Positions 10,740 to 23,850 of a stretch of 64,000 nt of DNA are shown one piece after another; within the stretch, counting starts at the first letter, position 1; the number at the start of each line of letters is the position of its first letter. The translations under genes were made by a program, and so were the position numbers. The stretch is from Protea cynaroides (lineage: Eukaryota; Streptophyta; Magnoliopsida; Proteales; Proteaceae), in contig CM053270.1 in NCBI GenBank assembly GCA_028583415.1, positions 6,022,342 to 6,086,341 on the forward strand. Direction: 5' to 3'. The notes under the pieces were generated by a model, which did no database searches, was not told the origin of the DNA, and was given only the letters and a program-made list of their open reading frames with translations.

Positions 10740-11860
10740 CTCTGCACTGGACCAAGTAACCATGGTTCAAGGTGCCGATCTAAACCAGTGGTTTCGATTA
10801 ACATAACTCGGTTTCAACCAAGGTCAAGACGAAACCTTAAGTCGGTACTTAAAAATACCAGGTTTCGATCAATCAAAACTTGGTCCAACTCAACCAGGAA
10901 ACCTTGTTTCGACTTGGTGTTGGACCACCAAGCCTTATATAAGTTTGGGTTTTGATCGAAACCTGTCGAAATAGACAAGTTTCAAACCAAACTCGACCAG
11001 GTTTTGGCTCCAAAGGCAGGAACAGTACACAGGAACAATACTGAATAGATTACACAAGAACAACATTTATTAGGCAGTACTTATTCTTGACTAATATCAT
11101 TTAAATAAAACATTTACTTACAACATTATTCATAAATAAGCAAACACCCCCCATTTGAATCCAATAAAATAGTCTAAAATTCAAATTCCAAAAGGATAAA
11201 AAGTCAACCCTACAGTTTAAGAAAAAAAATGGATCTTGGGGTACAGGGGTGATTTTCAACTTCTAGATGATAGGTTTTTCCCAAATCTAAAAATTTCATA
11301 AATTTTATTATAGTAAAGCATCACTAAAACCAAGAGTAAGCCAAAATAATCTCTTGCTTTGATGCCCAAAAATTATTTCCATTCAAACAACTTTAAACAA
11401 CAACATGTACATCTCTGAACAATATTTGACCATAGTGTAACTCCTTCATTATAACTTGGATTCAAGCAATCTCGGATTTGTTGGAAAGCTGATTACACTA
11501 GCTTTGCAGATTATTGTGACCAGAATATAAAACATTCAAGAGACAACATTCAAATAGTCTCCCAGTTCCTTCACAGTATCAATGTGGGTAACAAGGTCCA
11601 CAATATGATTGTTTATAATATTCAACAACTGGCCCAAAATTCGGGTATCAACAAGGTCCCACGTAGAGTCTGTACTAAACGTAGTCTGTGTTAAGTGACA
11701 CTGTTAATCTCATCTTGTCAAAACCAACTTACAATTTTTTGTCATTGCTGGAAATTATTAAGTCCTTTTACTTTCTTCTCATCCGATGGAAAGAAGAAAA
11801 CATCACCTCAATTATGGTAGTCTTGGACTCAGCCATCAGCACCAAGGAAAGCAACCAATA
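10740..11860. other. Unassigned DNA inside Copia A
   Basis: No coding signature. Around 10770-10980 GTTTCGA/AACC-type words recur in both orientations (GGTTTCGAT, GAAACCTTG), suggesting a small decayed repeat, but no clear ends were seen. Confidence 0.35.
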
Positions 11861-12905
11861 ATAATTGATTAAATAATCGAGAAGACAAACTATGATGGAG
11901 AGAGGAGAGGGAGAGTAGAAAAAGAGGCAGTTGTAACCTTGGGAGTCACAACAGTATCTTGTGAACTCCCAACTCTATTAAATATATAGATCCAACCACA
12001 ACCCTAAAAGGGTATTAAAAACAAAACAAAGAAAAGAGGGCGGGCTTTTTAGCGCTCTCGACCGGCGCTAATCCCAAGATGCCTTAATGGGCCTCTCTCT
12101 CTTATAATAAAACATAATAACAATGCTAAAGCCACTTAATGCACACTAATTCCAAGCCAGAAAAATCCAGTGAGAAACTAGTACTGATAGGATCACAGAA
12201 TAGAGAAAGTAACGTGAAAATGGAGAAAATTTATGTCACAACAAATTAATCAGATAAAGCTAAAATTCACATTGGGTGGACTATTCTTGTAAGGAATGGA
12301 CCGAAAAAAATTTGTTTGAGTTCTGATAACAGAATAACAAGTTACAGAGAAGTTGTAATGCTAATAGGATTCTTAACCAGAAAACTAGAACTTCATATTC
12401 CAGAACTAGAACTCAGAGAATGCTACCAAATTACTGGAGAACTACGAAAATAAAAATCTAATATGAAGTTTCACACTAATTTGAGCAATACTTGATGAGA
12501 TATATCAATTACGAGTTGGCTGGAACGTTATAGAAAACAGAACATCAAAGGCTTAAGAAGCCACAGAGACTGAACCGATGAATGTGCTAGAACTAAGACA
12601 GAAGAACAAAGAGAATGGAACAGATAACCACGCTAGGAATCCACCTAAGCCAAGCATACTACTACATCCACAACAACAACTATTGGATCTAAAGCAGAAA
12701 AGTTCAAGAAAGCTGGAAGTCTAAAAACAGAACATAGATTTAGAATGAAATCTAGATTTGAATTCCTAATGATTCTAAGACTTGACATATCTAACTTCTA
12801 ATATAAGAAAGAATCTAAACTAATGCTACTTGACTAATTTCGTAGTCCTAGCTTCTACCTATAGGCCCATTAAAGTGGCTTATTACAATGAAAATCCTTT
12901 AGACC

Positions 12906-13178
12906 TATTGAAATAATAAATAGAGAATACTTGACTTATCAATATGACAGAGGCATTCTCTATTTATAGGAAAAGAAATTTACTTTTACATAAATACACC
13001 AACAAACCACTCATCATAAATATTGTATGATGACTAACTATTCATCATAAATATGATATGATGACTATGGTGACTTAGCCTACTAATACTGACTTTTACT
13101 TTACCTACCAAAAACTTTTATCTTAGCCTACCAATATTAACTTTAACAACTTACTAAGATAAACTTACAATTATAACA
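12906..13178 (-). repeat. Copia B 3' LTR
   Basis: 273 bp, similar along its length to 17495-17780, with a few small gaps (one copy lacks a short ACTACCTACCAACC-type stretch). It contains paired CATCATAAATAT words shared with the other LTR. Confidence 0.9.
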
Positions 13179-13441
13179 CTCCTCCTCAAGTTGGCACATA
13201 AATATCAAAAATGCCCAACTTGTTAATAATAGGAACAAAGCTCTTACTACTAAGACTTTTAGTAAAGACATCTGCTAACTAAGCATCAGACGAAACAAAG
13301 GAAACACATACAACTCCTCGTTCTAGTTTCTCCTTGAAGAAGTGATGATCGATCTCTACATGCTCAATGCGATCATGTTGAACAGGATTATGTGCAATGC
13401 TCATTGCAGATTTATCGTCACAGTACAAGCGCATAGACAAT

Positions 13442-16400
13442 TCAAAACGTGCAATAGCCTGAGGTAGATCTCATGTCATCATGACACCCGCCCCAATCAG
13501 CATCAGTAAAGGCCGCAATACGAAAATGGCTATGAGGAGAGAAAAGAACACCTTTTCCAGGAGTGGATTTCAAATATCGTAAAATCCTATATGCGGCCTC
13601 TAGGTGAAAGGAATAGGGATTATGCATATATTAACTGATCATACTTACAGCAAAAGCGACGGCAAGCCGGGTGTGTGACAAGTATATCAGGCATCCAACC
13701 AACCACTGATAGCTACCTTTATCAACAAAGTCCCAACCTTGTGCTTAAGATGAGATTGAGGCTCTAGAGGAGTACCTGTTGGTTTACAACCCAACATTCC
13801 TGTCTTTGATAAGAGATCTAGAGTGTATTTCCATTGTGAGAGAAAAATACCTTGGGCTGAATAAACAACTTCGATCCCAAGAAAATATCTCAGCTTACCA
13901 AGGTCTTTGATTTCAAATTCTGTCCCCAAGTAAGTCTTTAGGTTAGATATTTCGTCAGTATTACTGCCAGTGATAACAATATCGTCTACATAGTTGTAAT
14001 GTGCTCACCAATCTTTCTGATAAACAAAGTATGATCAGCATTACTTTGTTTATAACCAATCATATCATAGCTCGATGGAAACGACCAAACCATGCTCTTG
14101 GAGATTGTTTCAGGCCATACAAAGCTCGCTTCAACTTGCAAACTTTGCCATGAGTTTTTTGAGAAGCAAATCTAGGAGGGATGTCCATATAAACCTCTTC
14201 TTCAAGTTCCCCATGGAAGAAAGCATTTTTAACATCAAGTTGCTGAAGATCCCATCCTTGGTTAATGGCAGTGTGGCACATGAGATGATTACTCTAACAA
14301 TGTTCATTTTTGCTACTGGAGCAAAAGTTTCCGGATAGTCGATCCCATATGTCTGAGTAAATCATCTAGCAACTAGCCTTGCTTTATATCTGTCTACAGA
14401 TCCATCAGCTTTATGTTTAACAACAAAAACCCATTTGCATCCTACAAGTTTCTTTCTTAAAAGAGGGAGAGACCAAATCCCACGTGTCAATTTTCACAAG
14501 TAGACTCATCTCTTCATTCATTGCCTCTTTCCACCTTGGACTTGCTAGTGCATCCTGCCAGGAGTTAAGTGTGGAAATAGACAATAACAAAGAAACAAAA
14601 GTATAGAAGGAGGGGGACAAAGAATCATACGCAACAACATTAGAGATGGGATGCTGAGTAGACATTCTGATGCTCTTACGAATAGCAATAGGTAAGTCAA
14701 GACTAGGAACACTAGGAAAATCACTAGGAAGAACAGACTTACCAGAGGAAGGTTTTGGAAGACTTGAATTCGAAATGGAGGACAACTGGCTAGGTGTAGT
14801 GGTGGTGGTCTCTGGCACTTGCTTACGTCGAACAAATACCTTGAGAGGTGGTTGAGCCCGTTGAGAAGGCACCCCTGAGGTTGGGACAGAGTTGAAACCT
14901 GTTCTTGACTTATTACACCCTCAACGTCAGCTTCAGCCACTATAGGAGACTCCATCAGAACAATGATAGACACATCTTCCAGAACATCCCGAGTAAAAGA
15001 CTCCCCCTGAAGAGGGGCCGGATAATAAGCTTCAAACTCATGAAAGACAACATCCATGGTGACCAGCAGTTGCCAATTCAAAGGATGATAGCACTTGTAA
15101 CCCTTCTGAGTAGCAGAGTAACCAAGGAAGATAAAACGGAGTCCCCGGGGATCGAGCTTGCCATGGGCATGATGGTTATGAGCAAATACCACACAACCAA
15201 AAACCCAAGGCGGAACCACAAAAGAAGAGGAGCCCATGAGTACATCAAGAGGGCAACGAGAGACCAAGACACGAGAAGGCAGCCAATCGATAAGATATGC
15301 CGCCATAAGAACTGTATCGCCCCGATATTAAGGAGGGACAGTCATAGTGAACAAGAGAGACCGTGCCACTTACAAGATGTGACAATTCTTTCTTTCAACG
15401 TCGCCATTTTGAGCAGGAGTATCGACACAACTAGTCTGATGAATGATCCCATGATTAGACAAATATAACTGGAAGGAGCCGTCAATGTACTCTTTGCCAT
15501 TATCAGTTCGAAGAATCTTCACTCTAGCATCAAATTGGTTCCGAACCATCTTATGAAATAACTGAAAACAGTTGGCCACATCATTCTTTTGTCGTATCAA
15601 GTAGATCCAAGTGGTACGATTATAGCAGTTAATAAAGGAAACAAACCATCGGTAACCAAAAGTGGATACACAACGTGCAAGACCCCAAACATTAGAATGG
15701 ATTAAACCAAAAGGAACTAAACTTTTATTATCAGAAATAGGATAAACAGCTCGAGTTTGCTATGCAAAGACGCAAGCATCACAAAAGAAATCATTGGGAT
15801 TATAATTTTAAAAAACTAAAAACAAAGTAGACAAAATTTTGAGAGGATGATGACCCAAATGACAATGCCATCGATGTAAATCGGATAAAGCAACAGTAGA
15901 GGAGTCAGGATGAGAAGCCTACGCCCCCAAAGGTGATGGAGAACTATCAAGCAAGTAGAAGCCACCAACCACTTTACCACTGCCAATCGTACGACCCGAA
16001 TTCAAGTCCTGAAAGACACAACGATGAGGAAAAAATATTACTACTGAGGTACAATGGCCACCAAAAGAAATACCTAAAGAGGTAGAAGGAGATGAAGCTG
16101 AAGGCACTGGCAAGATGGTGGCGAATGATGCAGATGGCGTTGAGGAAGGTGATGAGTCCAATCTGGTCATCAGACGATGCAGAGTTAGTAACTTCCTCTT
16201 GGGAGAGGGAAGAATCCTGAGGAATATCATCAGCGGCACTATGGTGCACCATGGAGGAGGCGGGACAACCCTGTCCACGAACACGAGTATCGGAAGGACG
16301 ACCATGTCATTTCCAACACCCGTCTCGAGTATGTCATTCTTTCCCACAAAAATCACACTTCACAGGAACCTTATCAGAGGCAAAACGATCACCAACACCA

Positions 16401-17136
16401 CAAGTCATACCTCCACAAGATGAGGAACCTGGGCTAGAATAAAGAGTTGAGCGTTCCAGGGTCACAGGGAGGACCATAGCAATGCGGAGACTATCCTCAA
16501 AGACACCAGAGCATAGGCCTGCTCGAGGGAGGGTAATGGATCACGATTAAGAACATGAGCCCGAATCTGATCAAACTCGATATTGAGACCAGCAAGAAAA
16601 TAGAATACCCAGAGGTTGTCATCTCACTATTTAAAGGCAGTGGCATCTATATCACAGGTAGTAGTAAAAAAACCATAAAAGTCCAATTCTTGCCACATAC
16701 CCCGGAGAGTGGAATAATACTAGGAAATAGATAACTCCTTTTGTTTGGTGTCGTGAATCTTCTTCCAAAGTTCATAATACTGAGCAGCATTACAAACTTA
16801 AGAATAGGTGGTTGTGGCAGTCTTCCAGATCTTAGCAGCAATGTCAAGAAGAAGATAACCCCCGGAAATAGATTGATCCATGGCTTTGATAAGATATGAC
16901 ATGACCAGATAATTGTAGGTAACCCATTTATCCTGAGAAGAACCAATAACAGTAGGCTTAACAGTGTCCACTGTAATGTAGCCAGAATAACCACGAGAAC
17001 CAATAGCAAGATAACATAAATGAGATCGCATCACATAATTGCTCCCATCTAACTTGATGGAGCAAGTAGGGAACGAAGGAAAGTCACGAGAAGGGACTCC
17101 TTCCTGTTCAGTTGAGGCTGATGAAATCTTAGACAT
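13442..17136 (-). pseudogene. Copia B gag-pol, broken
   Basis: Read from 17136 downward. Gag begins MSKISSASTEQEG and holds SIKLDGSNYVMRS and WKTATTTYS (17136-16798). Integrase core text follows near 15600-15370 (ILRTDNGKEYIDG, QTSCVDTPAQNG.VERKN). The integrase C-terminus and hinge cover 15306-14545 (FGCVVFAHN, GLRFIFLGYS..QKGYKCYHP). RT covers 14872-13687 (DVKNAFFHGELEEEVYMD, YVDD near 13976-13990, IKDLGKLRYFLGIEV). RNase H starts at 13627 (EAAYRILRYLK, FTDADWGG). Frameshifts and stops split it into at least seven pieces, so no protein can be made. Confidence 0.9.
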
Positions 17137-17483
17137 GATTGCTGGTCAATGCTAATCACAAAAAAAGGCACAACAGATTGACAAATATTCGAAAGTTTCA
17201 ACTCGATATACCAACTTCCAGAGAAAGCATCAAGAAATCACGATTCAGTTTGTGATTTTAGATCTGCATGGTGTAAGAGGCCCTTGGTGGGAGGAAAAAA
17301 AAAAACTCACCACCAAGGGTAAAGAGGAAAGAAACCAAAGCAGCGGTGGGAGGCGATGCTAAACTGAGTAGGAGAGAAACAAGAACGACGGTGTCCGGTG
17401 GAAGAGAGAGGCGGTGGTGGTGGGCGGGGCTTATGATTACATGACTAATAGCATTAGAATGAGGATCTCAATATTGATTCTAA

Positions 17484-17494
17484 CTCTGATACCA
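17484..17494 (-). other. Copia B primer-binding site
   Basis: TGGTATCAGAG on the minus strand directly abuts the 5' LTR end (…CAACA). It is complementary to the 3' end of initiator tRNA-Met, the usual primer of plant Copia elements. Confidence 0.9.
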
Positions 17495-17780
17495 TGTTGA
17501 AATAATAAAGAGAGAATACTTGGCTTATCAAATATGACAGAGGCCTTCTCTATTTATAAGAAAAGAAATTTACTTTTACATAAATACACTAACCAACCAC
17601 TACCTACCAACCACTCATCATAAATATTGTATGATGACTAACCATTCATCATAAATATGATATGATGACCACGGTGACTTAGCCTACCAATATTGACTTT
17701 TACCTTACCTACCAAAAACTTTTTATCTTAGCCTACCAATATTGACTTTAACAACTTACTAAGATAAACTTACAATAACA
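17495..17780 (-). repeat. Copia B 5' LTR
   Basis: 286 bp, starting TGTTATTGTAAG and ending TTCAACA on the minus strand. It pairs with 12906-13178 and is followed on the plus strand by the TSD AGACC. Confidence 0.9.
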
Positions 17781-17785
17781 AGACC

Positions 17786-19268
17786 AAACGCAGAACATGT
17801 ATAAAACCCAACTCAAGGCTTATTTCCACTAAAATAAGCCCACTTTTGTGATTTTCTTGCATCAAGTCTCCCTTGTTGAAAGAAAGTCGTCCTTGAGTTT
17901 TGAAGTAGCAAAGAATCAAAACTACATGATCATCCTTCAATCTGAAATAAGTTCTAACTTCTCGAAGTAGTGATGGGGTTTTACAAACTGATGAAGATTG
18001 CCAGCATGAAGAGGACGAGAGGCTCCTGCGATAACAAGAAAGGCAGGGTCCCTGGTCCTGTGGTCATGGATTGAAACAGGTTTCTGGTTTAGTTGAAACT
18101 GGGTCATGTTTTAATTCAGATCTAAGTCACCCAACTCATTTGGGCCTAAATACGCTTAATTTTAGGCCCCACTGGTTTATAAGGACTTTAGGCACTTTAG
18201 TTTTGGGTTATTTATTACAAAAGGGTGTTTTAATTGGCTGATATTAAGGGTAACATCAAGGAACACCAGATAAATGTCTAGTTTCTAATTTCTAGTGCTT
18301 TCTATTCTCTGTTTTGCTTTAGCTTACAGATACATTATAAAAGCATGTAAGGCCCTCACAACCTAAGACTATTTTTATAAAATAAAGAATATTCCCAGAA
18401 AACTTGGCATTAGTCCAATTGTTATGTGGTGATACAGAGCTTGGTACTGTGGTGATTCAATTCCAGCCCTGCTGGGAAATTCAGCAGGTTAATTAGTGGT
18501 GATTCCAAGGTCATATCTTTTCCTTTAACTTTTTTGTTTCTTCTTTCCTTTCCTTCATTTGATTGAGGTTTGTACTCTGTTTTCAAACCTATGACTGGTA
18601 AGTTCATATCTTTCCTCTTCTATCTTTGCTTCTCCAAACTATGAAGGTTAGATTTCTGATTTTCTCCCATTCATGCACATATCAGTTTTCAGTCCTGTTT
18701 CATTCTCCTTAGTTACTAAGCTGTAAACAACTATTGTTTCACTTTCGTCTCACTTTTCACATCAGATCTTGATGCTGGTATAAAATCCAACTCCATCCAT
18801 CGATCTCTATTTTTGTCCACAGTAAACTATCAATCTTTTGGGTTCTGTTCAGCACCACAGTCTACATTAATAACTATTTCTGCCAGTTTCTAATTGCTGA
18901 ATTTGCTATTTTCTGTCCACTATAGTTTCAAAATTCTGATTCTTGTTTCCATTTGAAATTTGACTTGCTATTGTGGTATCTAGTTTCTGTTTTCTACCAG
19001 TTATTAAATCTGGATTTCTAGTTTGGCAACTTGCTACTTTTGTGACTTCACAATAACTTAAGACTCTAGCCATGGGATCTGAATCTAATTTGGCTGAATT
19101 GTTTCCCATCCTTACTAGACCACTCAACCAAGATTTGGATCAGAACAGATTAGTTTTGATTCTGTTATCTAGTACTCTCTAGTGTGAACTATTCTTCCTT
19201 CCCTGCTGTTCTAGATTCACCCTCGGTTTCTTATCCCTAATCCATAGATGATCGGATATCCATTATTT
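17786..19268. other. Intron DNA, possible LTR or leader of a Gypsy fragment
   Basis: No coding signature. Because a primer-binding site follows at 19269 on the plus strand, part of this stretch (perhaps ending GGATATCCA at 19262) may be a 5' LTR. No second LTR copy or 5' boundary was found. Confidence 0.35.
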
Positions 19269-19520
19269 TGGTATCAGACCTATGGCGAAACACAGTTCAA
19301 GGAACTCTCACTCACCATGTTCATGAATTACTCGAGCAGATCACTGATAGTGGGAAATTTGACCCACAGGTGTTCAAACAATGGCTAATCTCTTTCAATG
19401 ATTATTATGACGGCTATGATTGGACAGAACCTAGAAAGATGAAGTTAACTCAAGCCCAGCTGATCAGACCAAAAAGAGGGTGGTGGGATACCCAAGAACA
19501 TAGGCAATGTTCAAGATTTC
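19269..19520 (+). pseudogene. Ty3-Gypsy primer-binding site and gag N-terminal fragment
   Basis: TGGTATCAGA at 19269-19278 matches a tRNA-iMet primer-binding site. It is followed by a frame with Gypsy gag character: PQVFKQWLISFNDYYDGYDW, RKMKLTQAQLI and RGWW, compared with the usual F..WL..ME.YF.WY...RKV..A...L...A..WW pattern. The apparent ATG at 19291 is out of frame with this text, so the start is frameshifted. Everything beyond about 19520 is lost. Confidence 0.55.
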
Positions 19521-20454
19521 ACCAAAATTTCGCCCATTTCAGGAAAAATTCAGTTTCAATCTTTCAACTAACATCGAAACGAGATGCCAGTGGACTTACT
19601 TCGGTTAAAATTTTGGCAATTTGCCGGTCACTAATCTTCCGTTGCATCCTTTCAGCAAAATGATATATTTATATTGTCTAAATTACGAAATTCAAGCAAA
19701 ATGGGTTAGAAGGGTTGAAATTTTAACCTATTTCACTGGTTTCATTTATTTATCCAGGGAGAAGGAAGAATTCTTAGAAAAGGCCTTTTTTTTTTTTGGG
19801 GTCAGATCACCTGCATACACTTTTTACCGGATTTGAGTGAAGATTAGTGCAAAAATTGAATTTGAATGTAAATCATTTTCTCAAAAATTAATTTTTATAA
19901 AAATTAAGGTAAATATTAGGTGGTTGGCCTTCAATTTTTTTATATGTTAGACAACATACATAGGCCTATCTACAATTTCACGGAGTTAGATTTAATTATA
20001 TATTTAAATTATTTTTAAAATTTTCTTGGGGCTCAATTTTATATATGATAGACACCGTTGGCCAATCTACAGCTTCAAAGAGTCGCTTTTATTTTTATTC
20101 CTTAAAAATCAAAAAATTGGATTTAAGATACTCATTTAAAAATCCAAAATAGGGAAATTTTGTTTTGGTTTACAAAAATTATGGACATTTATAAAAGCAT
20201 TGTTGTGTTTTCAACTGAAAATAATGCATAATGTGTTGCTCCATAATTGCTTTTGGTTAATTAGGGTATTATTATTTCTAAACAACTATAAAAATTAGAT
20301 TTATTTAGAAACAAAAAGTTTAGGGGAAAATTAGGAAGTAGCTTCATTATTGTTTTAGGAGCCTTAATTGATGTAGAACAGTTTAATGTGTGCATTTTTT
20401 GTCACAACAATGTAAAACAATGTAAGAAGACTGCATAATGGCTGCTCAAGAAAA
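19521..20454. other. Intron DNA with no recognised feature
   Basis: AT-rich, many stops, no transposon ends recognised. A T-rich run occurs near 19788. Confidence 0.4.
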
Positions 20455-21091
20455 GATGCAAGGAGAGAAATAGCATGGAGGTACAGCGTACCCATTGGAA
20501 ATGACAAAACAAAGTTGCTGTGCAATTACAGTGGAAATAAGATCATGGAAGGTGGGGCCACTAGACTAAATTAGCATCTAACTGGTGGGTAAAAGGATGT
20601 GACCAAATGCCCTAAGGTCTTCGGTGAGGTGCAGAAGGCCATGACTGCCTCATAAATGGAGGTTGGATAAAAAGAAGGTAACGGAAGATTTAGAGGAGTC
20701 AATGCTGAAGAGACAACCAGCTGCAATGGATGATTTTAATACCAATGAAATGCCTACTCATGTAGAGATAGAGGCAGAGGCTAGAAACCCGAAGGCGGGC
20801 CCAGGATATGAGCAAACCTACAAACTAAATGGAGCGGGATAGAGTAACAAACACCAAAGGAAGAGTTGGCTCCTCTAGAGCAGCTGGTGCTGGTAGTAGT
20901 AGTAATGGATTTGCACAAGGTAGGGATGAGGGGAGGAAGAAGCAGAGGAAAACAGAGTTTCCCATGAGAAGATCACAGAGTCTGAGGGGAGACCTAGCAC
21001 CAGTAGATGAGGATGTCATTGACATCCTTGAAACAGATCCTACCATTTTGAGGACTTAGGCCACCAGACAAAGAAGGTTGAAGCAAACATG

Positions 21092-21389
21092 TAGGGGTGT
21101 CAAATTTGAGCTCAAATCAAAAACCAAAACTGATGGAAAAAAAAACAGGACCGAATCGGACCAAAGTCTAGTTGGGCCAGAACTGGCTTGGTTTTTAAAG
21201 ACCATGAAAAAGCAAAACTGGATCAGAACAGAGTAACCAACCTAATGGACCGAAAACGAACCGGAAACAACCTGATACGGACCGATAAGAGCCCATTAAG
21301 CTAATCTTTTAATACATATGCATATAGGAAACCAAAACTGAACCAGTACCAATACAATTCTGGACCGATAAGAGCCCATTAACCCAATC

Positions 21390-21438
<49 letters not shown>

Positions 21439-21646
21439 CCCATTAACCCAATCTTTTAGCGCGCACACACACACACACACACACAAAACCTGATAATGGA
21501 CCAATAAGAGCCCATTAAGCCAATCCGATAAAAATTGAATCGAAATTGACCGACACTAGGCTTTTCTTTATAGTTTGGTTTTCAGCTTGCCGATACAAGA
21601 TTGAAACCATTTCGGGCCAGACTGAACAGACCGATTAACACCCTTA
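21092..21646. mobile_element. hAT-type MITE nested in the hAT relic
   Basis: It begins TAGGGGTGTCAAA and ends TTAACACCCTTA (imperfect inverted repeats). It is flanked by an 8-bp duplication with one mismatch, CAAACATG (21084-21091) and CACACATG (21647-21654), which fits hAT transposition. Inside are a (TA)n run at about 21397-21436 and an (AC)n run at about 21463-21485, with repeated ACCGAT/GACCGA words. Confidence 0.75.
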
Positions 21647-21688
21647 CACACATGGTCCGACACGACTTGAGGGAAAATTGATGACACC

Positions 21689-23012
21689 CATAGTTGTCAA
21701 GGCGTCTCCTAATGATGCAGTCCAAGGACCAGCCAGTAGTGGACCAGCCCAAGGATCTGTCAACATGGGCCCAACCCACTCTGTTCACGCGGTACTGTTC
21801 AGCAGTAGTTAGAATCTTTTGATTAGTTTCCTAATTTTAATTTTACTTATTTCCATTGTTTAGTTTCCTAAAAATTAGGCTAGTTAGTTTAGAAGTCTTA
21901 GTTGCTTGGAAATTAAAACTTGCCTAAAATCTAGTTTCCTAATTCCAGTTTTTAGAAACTTTCTTATTTCTATGTTTTAGAAACTTCCTAAGTTATAAAG
22001 GAGGTTTAGCTTTTCCAAGTTTAGTTCTTTCCTATTTTATTTGTAATGTTTCAAAACTATAAATAAAGAGGATACAGGCTGGCTGCAGTAGAGCTTTTCT
22101 AAAAAAATTGAGAATCAATTAATTTCTAGTTGAGCCTCACCTGGTTGTGAGACTCAACCTCTTGTTCTTTTCTCTTTCCTTGCAATTTTTGTTCTTCCTT
22201 AGATCTAGGTCTACTATACCTTGGCTGGCAACTTTCTTGGCTCTATATGCATGATGGGTGAGAAAGCTTAGCTCGAAGAGCTTTCTCCGCACAGGCTACA
22301 CAAGCCTACACTGGGCGCACTCTCGGTTTCATGACTGTTCCTCCAAGCTCCTTCAAGTTCTGTGGCTGAATTGAAACCAGATCACAAAAGCTCCAGAACA
22401 CTGTCCAGAACCCGACGCTACCAAGTCCAGCCAGCTTTGGGGCCTCATATCTTCTTCAGTTTTGTTCCGATCGTCTTCAACTTTGGAGGGGTGTTCATAA
22501 CTATTATAAAGGTCATTCAACCCAAATTTCATCAATTTTTGACGGTCGGATTTCCAGATAAGAATTTTTTTCTATTACTTTTCTCTGTAGATTTTTATAT
22601 TGGACTGAATTAAGATCATGTAGCAAAGAGGGCTTGTTAATTTGATATGTTTTAACCCCTTTGCCATCACCTAGACAACGGCTAGGTGTCCAGGCAGGTT
22701 TTCACTCCCTGGGCGGTTGGTCACCTTATTGTATCATGCCTTTTTCTTTTTTTTTTTTTTAAATTGATGACATTTGTATCATTTTTTATTGGATGTATTA
22801 AGTACATATATACACAATCATGCATGGGGCTATGCATATATATTAAAAACAATAAAAAAATCTCGAACCCCCGCTCCCTTTTGTATAAATCCTCTTATGG
22901 AAGATGTACCCATACAACCCTCTAGGAACGCCTTGGGTTCGCCTTGTGTAGGCCTAAGCGCGCAGGCACTCCTCCAACGCCTTGGGTTGCCTTGGCGCCT
23001 TGACAACTATGG
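21689..23012. mobile_element. DNA transposon with CATAGTTGTCAAGGCG terminal inverted repeats
   Basis: The left end CATAGTTGTCAAGGCG (21689) is mirrored by CGCCTTGACAACTATG (to 23011). TGACACC is present on both sides (21682-21688 and 23013-23019), a 6-7 bp direct repeat whose exact register is unclear. Length is about 1.3 kb with no transposase recognised. Inside, 21800-22150 repeats TAGTTTCCTAA words, and CACCTAGACAACGGCTAGG occurs near 22668. A non-autonomous Mutator-like or related element is plausible. Confidence 0.6.
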
Positions 23013-23850
23013 TGACACCATGTCAAAGTAATTCTTTTACCACAGCATCCCAACATGCCACTGAGAGACCCTACTATCAGAAAATGATAAGACACTGTAG
23101 GGAGGCTGGCTTAGAATTGACGGGCTCACTACATACGTACTCATGAATGTTAATTTGCCCCATCAGAGAAAGCAGCTCAAGGGTTATATAGAAGGACTTA
23201 AGGGGATGTGGCAAATTATGGTGATATAGTTATGTGTGACGGTTGGAATGGGCTAACCAAACAATCCATCATCAACTCCATGGTGTATTGTGATGGAAGA
23301 CTTGTTTTCCTTCGATCAGTGGAAGCATTATGAACAGGAAGGATGCCAAGTATATCTACAAGCTGCTTAAAACGGTAGTACAGGAGGTGGGGTGGAGAAT
23401 GTTGTCTAGGTTGTGAGAGAAAATGGTAGAAACTTCAAGAATGACGGGGAGAGAAAAATGAGGAATAGTAGGTACCACCTGTTCTGGACTCCATGTGCAA
23501 CGCACTGCATTGACCTCATGTTGAAGGACATGGGGAAGTGGTCCTTGGTATAAGGTGTGATCGAGAGGGCAAGACAAGTAACCAAATTTGTGTACAACCA
23601 TGGACATGCATTGCAGATGTTGAGGAAGTATGGTGGGAATTTGGTACAGTCCGGCATTACTTGATTCACCACGGACTACATTGCTTTGAAGAGCTTTGAG
23701 ACAAAAAGATTGTATTTAGGTCTATGTTTGCTTCAAATGAGTGGTTTGGGTGGATAGAGTCGAGTTTGCCAAAAGATAGGAAGCACAAAAGGTCAGACTA
23801 AATTTGCCAAGAATAAATTAGTTCATAATCTTTTTTATTACATGATATGA

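Larger units (their letters stand above)
9866..12122 (-). mobile_element. Copia A: internally deleted Copia element, TSD ATGCT
   Basis: Related LTR sequences lie at 9866-10162 (3' LTR) and at about 11860-12122 (5' LTR, left edge uncertain). Each ends on the plus strand in TTATTATAACA-like text (CATAACAACA and CATAATAACA). The 5-bp duplication ATGCT flanks the whole at 9861-9865 and 12123-12127. A purine tract (minus strand TTTGAGGAGGAT) borders the 3' LTR. Of the internal region only the RNase H end survives; 10740-11860 is unrecognised and may be another insertion. Confidence 0.7.
12906..17780 (-). mobile_element. Copia B: full-length but decayed Copia element, TSD AGACC
   Basis: LTRs lie at 12906-13178 (3') and 17495-17780 (5'). 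The primer-binding site TGGTATCAGAG is at 17484-17494 on the minus strand, next to the 5' LTR. A purine tract (CTTGAGGAGGAG, minus strand) is at 13179-13190. The duplication AGACC is at 12901-12905 and 17781-17785. The terminal TG of the 3' LTR has mutated to TA on the plus strand. Gag, integrase, RT and RNase H are present in order but broken. It sits in the LPD intron in the gene's orientation. Confidence 0.92.
20455..23850 (+). pseudogene. hAT-family transposase relic (BED finger, DUF659), split by insertions
   Basis: Decayed plus-strand transposase. At 20475-20640 a BED-type zinc finger is readable (LLCNYSGNKIMEGGATRLN, HLTGG, then a conserved CPKVFGEVQKAM). After the two insertions (21092-21646 and 21689-23012) the text continues as a DUF659-type hAT core: CVTVGMG-like text at 23235 standing for CDGW, SIINSMVYCDGRLVFLRS at about 23265-23320, KDAKYIYKLLKTVVQEV at about 23343-23390, then WTPCATHCIDLM-like, RARQVTKFVYNHGHALQML-like and KYGGNLV-like blocks up to 23640. 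Many stops and shifts. The C-terminal dimerisation domain was not recognised. Confidence 0.75.

Noticed and set aside
15974..16442. Several overlapping ORFs within Copia B
   Set aside because: They are frameshifted or antisense readings of the decayed gag/protease region.
20829..21059. 76-codon plus-strand ORF (MERDRVTNTKG...)
   Set aside because: It lies within the hAT relic between the BED finger and the core and is part of that decayed text, with no sign of independent function.
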